From positions 6,958,756 to 7,022,755 of the forward strand of contig OZ025883.1 of assembly GCA_964019415.1 (NCBI GenBank): DNA of 64,000 bases. The letters are read 5' to 3'. Of the stretch, positions 10,724 to 22,541 are shown piece after piece (position 1 is the stretch's first letter; each line of letters starts with the position of its first letter). The notes below the pieces were generated by a model. The model was given only the letters and a program-made list of their open reading frames with translations. It did no database searches and was not told the DNA's origin. This stretch comes from Ianthella basta. Taxonomy: Eukaryota > Porifera > Demospongiae > Verongiida > Ianthellidae. The translations under genes and the position numbers were made by a program.

Positions 10724-10828
10724 GGAGAAGCTGTTCAAGCTGTCTGATGAGAACTGGTGGATTGTGGATGACAACATCTGGTGTGACAGCAGCCTTGGCC
10801 GGGGACCGGGTGGAGTGGTCTACGATGA
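10724..10828 (+). other. Exon-like segment of unknown family, copy 1
   Basis: The segment is flanked by TTATTGCAG and GTGAGT. In one frame it reads EKLFKLSDENWWIVDD, then IWCDSSLGRG and GGVVYD. It is Trp-rich and acidic, and I do not recognise it. Five copies exist (also 14035-14139, 17239-17343, 41239-41343, 49943-50047). The 41239 copy has a TGG-to-TGA stop. The sequence after each donor is not clearly coding. It may derive from the same ancestral gene as the MTOR fragments or from another. Confidence 0.5.
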
Positions 10829-11390
10829 GTGAGTACGTGCAGATGATCCCAGAGGACAGTGTTGAGTGGTGTTCTAGCGGTCAGTGACAGCAGTGCAGGG
10901 GAGAGGTACCTGCTGGCCCAACAGGTGAGGATTCTGTGTGTGAGTGCACTGTTAAGACTGCTGTGCTGTCCTGTGCAGCCAGTTCTATTGACCAGAGCTC
11001 AGTACATGACCTCACACTTAAACCTGCCACAACTCTTGCTATGTGTGATTAGCTGGTTGCATTTGGGTGTGATGTTAAGTGCCATCTTGGTGAGCGTGGA
11101 CGGAGCACAGTTTGGTGTCCTTGAAGAGGTAGCACTGACTTCCTGTGGTTTGTAACACTGCCGGCATGCCTGTGTGAACACCCCGTACGGGTCTCATTGG
11201 GCCAGGAAGTGACTGCACTGAGCAATCTGTTTAGGATGTCCTTCTGTTCTAGTCAAGGAGTGGACACACGTACAACACACATACACACACACTGCACAGT
11301 CACAAAGTGTACACACACACACACACATGTATCTACAGTGTACACAGGCAGAGTTTATATTGATACCATGCCAGTCTATCTGTACTTGGC

Positions 11391-11505
11391 CTGTCCCCCT
11401 CACCTGTCCCCCTCACCTGTCCCCCTCACCTGTCCCCCTTACCTGCCCCCCTCACCCGTCCCCCTAACCCGTCCCCTCACCTGTCCCCTTTAGCGTCCCC
11501 TGTAA
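11391..11505. repeat. 13-bp C-rich tandem array, copy 1
   Basis: Units of CTGTCCCCCTCAC with CTTAC and CTAAC variants. Homologous arrays at 17899-18110 and 41692-42195 are progressively longer. Confidence 0.9.
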
Positions 11506-11820
11506 TGAATATAAACACCCACTCTATTCCACACAATGGGTGTTATCCCTTCCCACGGTGTGTGTGTGAGTCTCCCAAACACACTCTTTCCATGCAGTGT
11601 GTGTTGGTGTGTCTCGTGTGCTGTGAAATACACAAACCCCATCTTGTATAGTTTGTACCAGCCACTGGTATTTATAGAGCATTCTCTATTGTCTTCCTAC
11701 TGACCTGGCCTACTATTGACTACAGCATGTGAACAGAGTGGTGGGCAATGACATTGACCACTGCAGTAGGAAGGGCAATACAGCATGTGTGTTAAAGTTG
11801 AGGTTCATACCACGTCCATA

Positions 11821-12295
11821 TATAGAAAAGGGGAGTAAATTGTGAGCGTATATAATATGTGCAAGGGTGGATCTGGGGGGGGGGGGGCTTAGGGGGCTTG
11901 AGCCTCCCTTCTTGGCCCAGATCTGAAACACTTTTCTTAGCAAATTTCACTAAAGTGTACATCCAACAGAATTTAATGGCCTAAATCATCTAAACAACCT
12001 TATAGGAGCTGGTTTAAGCTACATAGAGTCTGGTGTGACTGCACAGGGATCTGAATTAAGTTCTTCTTAGTTCTGGTCGCCGGCAGCCATTTTAATTATG
12101 TACGTGATAATGTGATTGCACAATAGCTAATAAAAAGCACTCAGCCCCCTCCCTCAAGGGTTGGCCGGATCCACCCTGACGTGGCACACTGTTTCTTAAC
12201 TTCAAGACGTTTCAGCCCCAAAAAGGGCTTTCTTCAGTTGTACAAAACAGATCAAGTTCTGTTTTGTACGCTCAAAATTTACTCCCCTTTCTATA
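11821..12295. mobile_element. Nested MITE pair
   Basis: The outer 30-bp inverted arms at 11821-11850 and 12267-12295 (TATAGAAAAGGGGAGTAAAT) enclose a second pair, AAGGGTGGATC at 11864 and GGATCCACCCT at 12168-12178. The inner pair resembles hAT-type MITE ends. Between them lies a hairpin, GTACAAAACAG and CTGTTTTGTAC (12240-12269), and on the minus strand a CTGAAGA...GAAAC core at 12209-12237. A copy occupies 18425-18910. Class assignment is tentative. Confidence 0.6.
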
Positions 12296-12891
12296 ATTCT
12301 CTGTGTGTCCTGTATACACCGGTGATGGGAGGTCTCACCATTGCAATAGGTAGCTGTACACATGTACTCTAACTGTTATAATTGTAATGAATGTCTTTGT
12401 ACAGTTACTTGACGAATATTTGCCCTTAGGGTGGGTTCCCAGCCTGTTACCTGCAATTTGCGTGTGTGACTCATCAAAATCATCTACGTGTGATGATTGA
12501 CACGTTTCCATAGACTAGCTTCGTAATCTCCATGGGCACAAGTTTATTGTGTCGGTACGTTTTGTCTAAAGGAGGCCAGTGGCAGAGTCACCAACCACCT
12601 TAGACCACCCACAGTATGTGTGCCATGTTTCATGTTGACTGGTATAGAAAACTGATGGATGAGCTCCTGAACAAAGAAACTACCATCTCTGCCGTATCCC
12701 TTAGATACGTATTGTGGCAATTGTAAAGATACAAGAAATGACCTTTAACCAAATTTCATCCCTGCCTTCACCATCTCAACGCTTCCCCAAGTTGATACCA
12801 CGTTTGTTGGCCTTTTGTTGCCAACTGAAGGAGTGTATATGTTTCCTTACCTTGGACCACCTTGTGCATTATATAATATGCCTACACTGTG

Positions 12892-12931
12892 CCCCCACCA
12901 CCACCACCACCACCACCACCACCACCACCAC
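12892..12931. repeat. (CCA)n microsatellite
   Basis: About 13 CCA units. Homologous interrupted runs are at about 19511-19556 and 48068-48116. Confidence 0.9.
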
Positions 12932-13256
12932 ACACAGTACAAGTTACATTACGACAGTACAGCACATGTGCTGGTGGTGTGAATGCACTAGTCACTGGTA
13001 GAAATAGATCACCAGCGGCAGTTGCAGAGGTTCGATCAACATCACCTGAGCAAAAGGAGTAATTACGCTAGTTGCTACATAGTAGAAAATTAGACAGCAC
13101 CCATGTGAGCTACAGTGGTTGGGAACATGTGTTGGTGCAGTAGAAGCAGATCTCCAGAGTATGTTACATGAGGCTGAGGACCACATGTGTACTGCACAAT
13201 GCAGGAAGCAATGTATCTTGCATAAGGGTGTGTACACTGTATGGTATTCCCATATA

Positions 13257-13432
13257 CAGTGGAACCTCAGAAATAAGACCACCATCTGGGCCGTGAAAAG
13301 TGGTCTTATTTTCAAAGTGGTCTTACTTTTACAATCAAACAATGCATGTGTACATGGATATGGGACTAAACCAAAGCGGTCTTATTTCTAAGGTGGTCGT
13401 TTTATAGAGGTGGTCGTTTAGCAGGGCCACTG
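13257..13432. mobile_element. pogo/Tigger-like MITE, copy 1
   Basis: A 176-bp element beginning CAGTGGAACCTC and ending GGGCCACTG, flanked by TA on both sides. TA target duplications and CAGTGG-type ends are typical of the pogo/Tigger branch of Tc1/mariner (family knowledge). It has no coding capacity. Copies lie at 19881-20056 and 48441-48633, both directly followed by a minisatellite. Confidence 0.75.
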
Positions 13433-13550
13433 TATGCACGTTACATCTGCTTACTGTGCATGCATTGTACATTATATGATGGCACCCTGAGAAGTTGCCT
13501 TGTTCCCCTAGGACATGTCGCACGTGTGCCTTAAGCTTAATGTAGACAAC

Positions 13551-14034
13551 ACCATTGAGACTCTACAAACTACTTCCTATGTTGTAATCAATATAGGCAC
13601 CTGTTATATGTGGGGTGTATTCTTGTTGTGTTTCTGCACTGAGTGGTAGCTTTTGCATACCTTTGGAGCTGCCAGTGGTACAACCACAAATGGAGCATGT
13701 CAATACAGAAACCACACAGTTGACTTATGGTTGCAAGGTCATTCAACAACTTAGAAGCGGAAACATTGAAATACTATTTTCTGAATAAGGCCACTTTTTA
13801 AATAAATGGTGTGTTTCAATGATGAGGTATGTAAAAATTTTGGCCAGTGAAATTTGTGACTATTTGTTCCATTGTAGTAAATTGTGAATGTTTTATTACA
13901 AATCTTTGATAAAATTGCATGCAGTGTTTGTCACTGTGGTAATGAGCATATGACAGTGATGTGAATCAATGATATAATTTCATCTTTGACTCACAATCAA
14001 GTCACATGACTGTCATGTGACTTGGTTATTACAG
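13551..14034. other. Spacer between R-block copies
   Basis: No gene supported. Sequence from about 13820 onward is again R-block, entering through an internal breakpoint. Confidence 0.45.
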
Positions 14035-14139
14035 GGAGAAGCTGTTCAAGCTGTCAGATGAGAACTGGTGGATTGTGGATGACGACATCTGGTGTGACAG
14101 CAGCCTTGGCCGGGGGGCGGGTGGAGTGGTCTATGATGA
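14035..14139 (+). other. Exon-like segment of unknown family, copy 2
   Basis: Same as 10724-10828, open throughout, with acceptor ATTACAG and donor GTGAGT. R-block sequence continues to about 14700. Confidence 0.5.
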
Positions 14140-14719
14140 GTGAGTACGTGCAGATGATCCCAGAGGACAGTGTCGAGTGGTGTTCTACCGGTCAGTGACA
14201 GCAGTGCAGGGGAGAGGTACCTGCTGGCCCAACAGGTGAGGATTCTGTGTGTGAGTGCACTGTTAAGACTGCTGTGCTGTCCTGTGCAGCCAGTTCTATT
14301 GACCAGAGCTCAGTACATGGCCTCACACTTAAACCTGCCACAACTCTTGCTGTGTATGATTAGCTGGTTGCATTTGGGTGTGATGTTAAGTGCCATCTTG
14401 GTGAGCGTGGACGGAGCACAGTTTGGTGTCCTTGAAGAGGTAGCACTGACTTCCTGTGGTTTGTAACACTGCCGGCATGCCTGTGTGAACACCCCGTACG
14501 GGTCTCATTGGGCCAGGAAGTGACTGCACTGAGCAATCTGTTTAGGATGTCCTTCTGTTCTAGTCAAGGAGTGGACACACGTACAACACACACACACACA
14601 CACTGCACAGTCACAAAGTGTACACACACACACACACATGTATCTACAGTGTACATAGGCAGAGTTTATATTGATACCATGCCAGTCTATCTGTACTTGT
14701 CCTGTATTATCTTCGCTGC

Positions 14720-16093
14720 ATACATCAGACTAGCTACACAGAGCACCAAACACTGAAACTGTTGATGACAGGCAGACTCATGCACTGTGTGTTTGGGCAT
14801 GTTAGATTAATGCTTATCAGCTAACCAGTTAATTTGTTGTTTGTGTCTTCTAAATTGAATCCTGTTTATTTGTGTGGACATCATTTTAGAGTCCCTTTTA
14901 AAGTAGTCATTCACACACTCAAAGAGTAGAGTTTACTGTGAACACATGAATTGTAAGATCCAAGTCCATACCCTGGACACAGCTCACCCTGATGGTGTGT
15001 TGTGTACAGTGGGAGGACCTCCTCAAGCTAAGTATACTATTAGTGTTGTTCAATGTAGTGTGGAGAGGTTTGTGTCCCTCAAACTATCCCATGCACCCAA
15101 TGGTGTGGTGTGTAGTGCAAGTTACTGTCCCATATGGTGACTACACATGTGTGCATGTATTATTGGGTGAGCCTGAGCAAGCCCCACTCTAGTGTGTAGT
15201 CTATGCTTGGGGTCAGCCGGCTATCTACCTAGCTATCAGTTAGGCATCAGTGGCTGCATACATGGGCAGGGTTTGAGGCTCATCGGGGTCTGTTTCTTGG
15301 CCACACCACAAGATGGCCGATGGGACTGCCCACATCCAAAGTTGTTGTCACGGATTCACATTAGGACACCAGAATTGGGTGTCTTCGCGGGCAAAGAACC
15401 AGAGCATCTTTACATTTGCACAGTGTGTGGCCGTATGCTACGGATACACTGTGGAACAATGAACAGAACGGCCCAGGGTGTGGCTGGTCCATACTTTCCA
15501 TTCTTTGTCAGTGATTCAATCCTGCGGACGCTGGAATGTGGTGGATTAGTGGGAGAGTATGCACAGGCTATACCATTTGTGGGGGGCATTGTTGTCAGTG
15601 AACAGCTTTCTATCTGGGATGTAAACCTCTAACTGTATGTTTGTTTCATTTGTGATTCACCTAGCAATAGACTCTAATGTAGTGTTGAAATTGTGCTAAT
15701 TGTGACACATCTTGTCCAAGTCTGTCCTGCATCGTCTTGCAGTGGCTGTGTGTGTCATTGTGTGTGTATGTGCATGTGTTTGTAAGCACCACACTGTGTA
15801 CATAGCAATGTGTGTGTTGTGTGTACATGAAGGTAGCAATGTGTGCACATTCCACACCACCAGGCCTGTCCACACTTCCAAGCTCTTTCCGTTCTCCTCA
15901 ACCCGTCTTCAAACTGCCACACCTCCATTGCCTGTTTGTCAGGCACACTCAGTGACATGTATGTGACTGGACTCAGGCTCCCCCCACAATGCCATACATT
16001 CACCTAGTAATACATTATGTGAATTGTACATGTTTGGTTTCCAATACACCCACTCTATTGTATGTGTTGTCTGTCTCCACTCCTCCCCTGCAG
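14720..16093. other. S block, copy 1: duplicated segment of unknown origin
   Basis: Shared with 21470-22097 (part) and 50610-51995. Open frames at 14946-15140 and 15192-15632 are kept in the copy at 50850-51503. The second contains a Cys-containing stretch CTVCGRMLRIHCG. I recognise no family, and the frames are not bounded by clear splice sites or start contexts, so coding status is undecided. It precedes the MTOR exon at 16094 and is likely intron or decayed exon sequence. Confidence 0.45.
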
Positions 16094-16262
16094 TGAGCTG
16101 TTGAATGTGTCCTTTGTCTCCTGCTGGATGGAGCTGGGGACGGCTCAGAAGGAGGACTTGGTGGTCAATCTGAAGCTGTCTCTCTCTGTCCCCAACATCC
16201 CTGAGATCACACCGACACTCCTCAACCTTGCAGAGTTTATGGAACACTCCAAGGTGGCCTCT
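16094..16262 (+). pseudogene. MTOR: MTOR exon fragment (FAT domain), copy 1
   Basis: Acceptor CCCCTGCAG, donor GTAAGC. The frame, joined in phase to the preceding MTOR exon type, reads [28 protein letters not shown] and [19 protein letters not shown]. It matches the MTOR FAT region FVSCW.EL.......[11 protein letters not shown]. This exon copy is itself open, but its neighbours are broken. Near-identical copies are at 22098-22266 and 51996-52164. Confidence 0.9.
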
Positions 16263-16403
16263 GTAAGCTGGGCTCTTACTGAGTGTGCTCTTATTGGGTG
16301 TGCTCTTATTGTGTTGGCTTTGGTGTGCTTTAACTATAGGCAGTGGGCCTATATTAGTAGCGTTACTATAGAGCATGTCCACTGATTGTAGCCCCTCCCC
16401 CAG

Positions 16404-16440
16404 GGTCACCTGACACTGAACCCCGCCCTCCTGGGGGAGT
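16404..16440 (+). pseudogene. MTOR: Truncated MTOR exon (GHLTLNPALLGE)
   Basis: The start of the next MTOR exon follows CCCCCAG, but after about 37 bases the sequence switches to R-block sequence at about 16441. Intact-length versions are at 22408-22541 and 52306-52439. This is a duplication breakpoint inside an exon. Confidence 0.8.
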
Positions 16441-17238
16441 GGCCCATGAAATTTGTGACAATTTGTTCTATTGTAGTAGTAGGGACTGCAGGTTTAAATA
16501 TACTTTCAATTATGACAATATGTTGGTATCATTTTCGGATTCACCTACGTACCTTTTGCAATCAGTATGATACTTTTTTCATCCAATCCGTTCAGTAGAA
16601 GCTGAATTACAAGCTTGTGAACATTGGTACTGTACGATGTCTGACACATAGTAATAGGAATTGCGGTATGTACTGAATCACATGACATAACCCAAAGTCC
16701 AAAGCCTTTCTCAACTTTGCGTAAGCAGGACACCATTTACATAATAGCCAATAAGTGTTGTTAAGCATCCATATTCGACCCTACGCCACTGATTACAGCA
16801 CTTTCGCGATCCTTCTAGCAACCAGCTGGCTGAAAGCGGGCACACTGCACATCACCTTAGAAGCAAAGCGCTCATCACTCAAAGCCAGTACATCAGTGAA
16901 CATGAAAGTACTAAGGTAGGATAAATCTGCCAACGATCTTTGGATTGATACCGCGTTTGCTGAGTTTGGTTTCTTCTGGTATCAGCGGTGAGCTCTTTAA
17001 TATGACATACTGCGCGGTATTATTGAGTTGGGCAGACATTTTGCTGCAATTGTGCAAGATGTCTGCAATGTCTAATTGTAGTAAATTGTGAATGTTTTAT
17101 TGCAACACTTTGATAAAATTGCATGCAGTGTTTGTCACTGTGGTAATGAGCATATGACAGTGATGTGAATCAATGATATAATTGCATCTTTGACTTACAA
17201 TCAAGTCACATGACTGTCATGTGACTTGGTTATTGCAG

Positions 17239-17343
17239 GGAGAAGGTGTTCAAGCTGTCTGATGAGAACTGGTGGATTGTGGATGACGACATCTGGTGTG
17301 ACAGCAGCCTTGGCCGGGGGCCGGGTGGAGTGGTCTATGATGA
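17239..17343 (+). other. Exon-like segment of unknown family, copy 3
   Basis: Same as 10724-10828, with a Leu-to-Val change at the start (EKVFKLSDENWW). Splice-like flanks are kept. Confidence 0.5.
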
Positions 17344-17898
17344 GTGAGTACGTGCAGGTGATCCCAGAGGACAGTGTTGAGTGGTGTTCTACCGGTCAGT
17401 GACAGGAGTGCAGGGGAGAGGTACCTGCTGGCCCAACAGGTGAGGATTCTGTGTGTGAGTGCACTGTTAAGACTGCTGTGCTGTCCTGTGCAGCCAGTTC
17501 TATTGACCAGAGCTCAGTACATGGCCTCACACTTAAACCTGCCACAACTCTTGCTATGTATGATTAGCTGGTTGCATTTGGGTGTGATGTTAAGTGCCAT
17601 CTTGGTGAGCGTGGATGGAGCACAGTTTGGTGTCCTTGAAGAGGTAGTGCTGTCTTCCTGTGGTTTGTAACACTGCCGGCATGCCTGTGTGAACACCCCG
17701 TACGGGTCTCATTGGGCCAGGAAGTGACTGCACCGAGCAATCTGTTTAGGATGTCCTGCTCTAGTCAAGGAGTGGACACACGTACAACACACACACACAC
17801 ACACTGCACAGTCACAAAGAGTACACACACACACATGTATCTACAGTGTACATAGGCAGAGTTTATATTGATACCATGCCAGTCTATCTGTACTTGGC

Positions 17899-18110
17899 CT
17901 GTCCCCCTCACCTGTCCCCCTTACCTGTCCCCCTCACCTGTCCCCCTCACCTGTCCCCCTTACCTGTCCCCCTCACCTGTCCCCCTCACCTGTCCCCCTT
18001 ACCTGTCCCCCTCACCTGTCCCCCTCACCTGTCCCCCTTACCTGTCCCCCTCACCTGTCCCCCTCACCCGTCCCCCTAACCCGTCCCCTCAATTGTCCCC
18101 CTTACCTGTC
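17899..18110. repeat. 13-bp C-rich tandem array, copy 2
   Basis: About 16 units of CTGTCCCCCTCAC/CTTAC in a higher-order three-unit pattern. Confidence 0.9.
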
Positions 18111-19880
18111 CCCTGTAATGAATATAAACACCCACTCTATTCCACACAATGGGTGTTATCCCTTCCCACGGTGTGTGTGTGTGTCTCCCAAACACACTCT
18201 TTCCATGCAGTGTGTGTTGGTGTGTCTCGTGTGCTGTGAAATACACTAACCCCATCTTGTATAGTTTGTACCAGCCACTGGTATTTATAGAGCATTCTCT
18301 ATTGTCTTCCTACTGACCTGGCCTACTATTGACTACAGCATGTGAACAGAGTGGTGGGCAATGACATTGACCACTGCAGTAGGAAGGGCAATACAGCATG
18401 TGTGTTAAAGTTGAGGTTCATACCACGTCCATATATAGAAAAGGGGAGTAAATTGTGAGCGTATATAATATGTGCAAGGGCGGATCTGGTGGAGGGGGGG
18501 GGGGCTTAGGGGGCTTGAGCCTCCCTTCTTGGCCCAGATCTGAAGCACTTTTCTTAGCAAATTTCACTGAAGTGTACATCCAACAGAATTTAATGGCCTA
18601 AATCATCTAAACAACCTTATAGGAGCTGGTTTAAGCTACATAGAGTCTGGTGTGACTGCACAGGGATCTGAATTAAGTTCTTCTTAGTTCTGGTCACCGG
18701 CAGCCATTTTAATTATGTACGTGATAATGTGATTGCGCAATAGTTAATAAAAAGCACTCAGCCCCCTCCCTCAAGGGTTGGCCGGATCCACCCCTGACGT
18801 GGCACACTGTTTCTTAACTTCAAGACGTTTCAGCCCCAAAAAGGGCCTTCTTCAGTTGTACGAAACAGATCAAATTCTGTTTCGTACGCTCAAAATTTCC
18901 TCCCCTTTCTATAATTCTCTGTGTGTCCTGTATACACCGGTGATGGGAGGTCTCACCATTGCAATAGGTAGCTGTACACATGTACTCTAACTGTTATAAT
19001 TGTAATGAATGTCTTTGTACAGTTACTTGACGAATATTTGCCCTTAGGGTGGGTTCCCAGCCTGTTACCTGCAATTTGAGTGTGTGACAAATCAAAATCA
19101 TCTACGTGTGATGATTGACACGTTTCCATAGACTAGCTCCGTAATCTCCATGGGCACAAGTTTATTGTGTCGGTACGTTTTGTCTAAAGGAGGCCAGTGG
19201 CAGAGTCACCAACCACCTTAGACCACCCACAGTATGTGTGCCATGTTTCATGTTGACTGGTATAGAAAACTGATGGATGAGCTCCTGAACAAAGAAACTA
19301 CCATCTCTGTCGTATCCCTTAGATACGTATTGTGGCAATTGTAAAGATACAAGAAATGACCTTTAACCAAATTTCATCCCTGCCTTCACCATCTCAACGC
19401 TTCCCCAAGTTGATACCACGTTTGTTGGCCTTTTGTTGCCAACTGAAGGAGTGTATATGTTTCCTTACCTTGGACCACCTTGTGCATTATATAATATGCC
19501 TACACTGTGCCCCCACCACCACCACCACCACCACCCCCACCACCACCACCACCACACACAGTACAAGTTACATTACGACAGTACAGCACATGTGCTGGTG
19601 GTGTGAATGCACTAGTCACTGGTAGAAATAGATCACCAGCGGCAGTTGCAGAGGTTCGATCAACATCACCTGAGCAAAAGAAGTAATTACGCTAGTTGCT
19701 ACATAGTAGAAAATTAGACAGCACCCATGTGAGCTACAGTGGTTGGGAACATGTGTTGGTGCAGTAGAAACAGACCTCCAGAGTATGTTACATGAGGCTG
19801 AGGACCACATGTGTAGTGCACAATGCAGGAAGCAATGTATCTTGCATAAGGGTGTGTACACTGTATGGTATTCCCATATA

Positions 19881-20056
19881 CAGTGGAACCTCAGAAATAA
19901 GACCACCATCTGGGCCATGAAAAGTGGTCTTATTTTCAAAGTGGTCTTACTTTTACCATCAAACAATGCATGTGTACATGGATATGGGACTAAACCAAAG
20001 TGGTCTTAATTCTAAGGTGGTCGTTTTATAGAGGTGGTCGTTTAGCAGGACCACTG
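19881..20056. mobile_element. pogo/Tigger-like MITE, copy 2
   Basis: Same length and ends as 13257-13432, with TA on both sides. The minisatellite begins about 30 bp after it. Confidence 0.75.
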
Positions 20057-20084
20057 TATGCACGTTACATGTATATGTTACGTG

Positions 20085-20742
20085 TATATGGGGTTCAGTG
20101 CATCCTATGGTGAGCCCAGTGCGTCCTATGTGGGGCCCAGTGCGTTCTATGGGGGGTCCAGTGCGTTCTATGGGGGGTCCAGTGCATTCTATATGGCGTC
20201 CAGTGCATCTTATATGGGGTCCAGTGCATCCTGAGTGGGATCTAGTGCATTCTATACGGAGTCCAGTGCGTCCTATATGGGGTCCAGTGCATCCTATGGT
20301 GGGCCCAGTGCGTTCTATGGGGGGTCTAGTGCATTCTATATGGTGTCCAATGCATTCTATGGGGGGTTCACTGTGTTCTATGGTGGGTCCTGTGCATTCT
20401 ATATGGGGTCCAGTGTGTCTTATATCGGGTCTAGTGCGTCCTATTGGGGATCTATTGCATCTTATATGGGGTCCAGTGTATCCTATTGGGGTTCCAGTGC
20501 GCCTTATGGGAGGTTCAGTGCATCCTATGGGGGGTCCAGTGCGTCCTATATGGGGTCCAGTGCGTCCTATATGGGGTCCAGTGTGTCCTATATGGGGTCC
20601 AGTGCGTCCTGTATGGGGTTCAGTGTGTTCTATGGTGGGTCCTGTGCATTCCATATGGGGTCCAGTGTGTCTTATATCGGGTCTAGTGCGTTCTATTGGG
20701 GATCTATTGCATCTTATATGGGGTCCAGTATGTCCTATAGGG
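20085..20742. repeat. 21-bp minisatellite, array 3
   Basis: About 31 degenerate units of the same 21-bp family as 6876-9505. It ends about 30 bp before a broken MTOR exon copy. Confidence 0.95.
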
Positions 20743-20775
20743 TCTTGCTTTCATGGTCTCCCTTGGTCTCCACAA

Positions 20776-20867
20776 GGAGGATCTCCAAGATTGACTGGCT
20801 GGAGTGGTTGTGTTAGCTTGGAGTGGAGCTGCTGAAGGAGTCCCCTAGCCCCACCCTGCGTTCCTGT
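20776..20867 (+). pseudogene. MTOR: MTOR exon fragment (FAT start), truncated copy
   Basis: The acceptor is mutated (CACAA for CACAG). It reads GRISKIDWLEWLC, stop, [12 protein letters not shown] and diverges after CGTTCCTGTT. The Trp is kept here, but CAG became TAG. Confidence 0.85.
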
Positions 20868-22097
20868 TTCCCTATTTCATCCAATATTTTACCTGAACGT
20901 AGGTTGCATGGTACCAAGGTCCTACAAGACTGTATAATAATGTCTGTGTCTGTGTAATTGATATTTGTCCATGCAGACCTTTTGGCTGTTAAGCATATAG
21001 TTCCTTCATGAAGAAACGAAGTTGTTCCGGCGTGCTTATGTGAACAGTTTGGTGTTGCATGAAACACTTGCAAAGGCTCAGCAGTTGCTTGATACAAAGG
21101 AATACAAGGGAGTTCTTCTTGGTAGTGAAGAGAGATCAGCTGACAACACTGGTGGTGAGAGGTGAGCTTGCAAAACCCCTTGCAATTGTGAACGACATTG
21201 TAGTTTAAGGTGCTCACGAATGCGGACTATACCAATCTCTTCTTGTGTAGGTAGTGATGAATACACTCCTCTGTACAACATCTCGTCATTCCAGGAGAGA
21301 GAGAAGATGAGGGAGAATTGTTTTGCTGTCTAACTGTTGTTCATTCTCCATCAGCAAAGTTAGTGTGATAGAATGTTGCTCTTTAAATGTGATTCAGTTC
21401 AAGCTATCCCCGAAAGAGAGTAAACCTCAGTGCTCTTGCTAAATGTCAATATGTCTGAACAGAACAGAACAGAACGGCCCAGGGTGTGGCTGGTCCATAC
21501 TTTCCGTTCTTTGTCAGTGATTCAATCCTGCGGACGCTGGAATGTGGTGGATTAGTGGGAGAGTATGCACAGACTATACCATTTGTGGGGCATTGTTGGC
21601 AGTGAACAGCTTTCTATCTGGGATGTAAACCTCTAACTGTATGTTTGTTTTATTTGTGATTCACCTAGCAATAGGCTCTAATGTAGTGTTGAAATTGTGC
21701 TAAATGTGACACATCTTGTCCAAGTGTGTCCTGCATCGTCTTGCAGTGGCTGTGTGTATCATTGTGTGTGTATGTGCATGTGTTTGTAAGCACCACACTG
21801 TGTACATAGCAATGTGTGTGTTGTGTGTACATGAAGGTAGCAATGTGTGCACATTCCACACCACCAGGCCTGTCCACACTTCCAAGCTCTTTCCGTTCTC
21901 CTCAACCCGTCTTCAAACTGCCACACCTCCATTGCCTGTTTGTCAGGCACACTCAGTGACATGTATGTGACTGGACTCAGGCTCCCCCCACAATGCCATA
22001 CATTCACCTAGTAATACATTATGTGAATTGTACATGTTTGGTTTCCAATCCACCCACTCTATTGTATGTGTTGTCTGTCTCCACTCCTCCCCTGCAG
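20868..22097. other. Unassigned spacer, then S block copy 2
   Basis: Bases 20868 to about 21470 are unique in this window and I see no gene in them. From about 21470 the sequence follows the S block to the next MTOR exon. Confidence 0.45.
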
Positions 22098-22266
22098 TGA
22101 GCTGTTGAATGTGTCCTTTGTCTCCTGCTGGATGGAGCTGGGGACGCCTCAGAAGGAGGACTTGGTGGTCAATCTGAAGCTGTCTCTCTCTGTCCCCAAC
22201 ATCCCTGAGATCACACCGACACTCCTCAACCTTGCAGAGTTTATGGAACACTCCAAGGTGGCCTCT
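22098..22266 (+). pseudogene. MTOR: MTOR exon fragment (FAT domain), copy 2
   Basis: Open 169-nt copy of the [11 protein letters not shown] exon (TAQ to TPQ change), with good splice sites. It is followed by its natural neighbour exon at 22408. Confidence 0.9.
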
Positions 22267-22407
22267 GTAAGCTGGGCTCTTACTGAGTGTGCTCTTATTG
22301 GGTGTGCTCTTATTGTGTTGGCTTTGGTGTGCTTTAACTATAGGCAGTGGGCCTATATTAGTAGCGTTACTATAGAGCATGTCCACTGATTGTAGCCCCT
22401 CCCCCAG

Positions 22408-22541
22408 GGTCACCTGACACTGAACCCCGCCCTCCTGGGGGAGTGTCCCTAGAGCTGCTGAGCATATGCCAAGGCCCTCCACTACAAGGAAGTGGAGTTC
22501 CACAAGGGACCCAACACCAAGATCATGGAGTCCCTCATCAG
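22408..22541 (+). pseudogene. MTOR: MTOR exon fragment (AYAKALHYKE)
   Basis: Acceptor CCCCCAG, donor GTGAGA. It reads GHLTLNPALLGECP, stop, SC, stop, AYAKALHYKEVEFHKGP then KIMESLIR. It matches MTOR GERAAKCRAYAKALHYKELEF. Two in-frame stops occur; one is an Arg-type CGA codon turned to TGA, as CpG decay would produce. Confidence 0.9.

Larger units (their letters stand above)
9712..13550. repeat. R block, copy 1 (intragenic duplicated segment)
   Basis: A segment recurring in whole or part at 13820-14720, 16441-20056, 40240-42450, 44655-45033, 47393-48633 and 49800-50600. It carries an exon-like piece at 10724-10828, a 29-bp palindrome, a C-rich 13-bp array, two MITEs and a (CCA)n run. Short open frames recur in all copies but shift or stop, and no protein family is recognised. 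Beyond the named elements I see no gene. Confidence 0.8.
16441..20056. repeat. R block, copy 3
   Basis: Near-identical to about 9930-13432, with a longer 13-bp C-rich array (17899-18110), the nested MITE copy (18425-18910), a (CCA)n run and the pogo-like MITE (19881-20056). The exon-like unknown piece is at 17239-17343. Confidence 0.8.

Noticed and set aside
14946..15632. S-block open frames as a new Cys-motif protein
   Set aside because: No splice boundaries or recognised domain; a small indel in the third copy changes the end of the frame.
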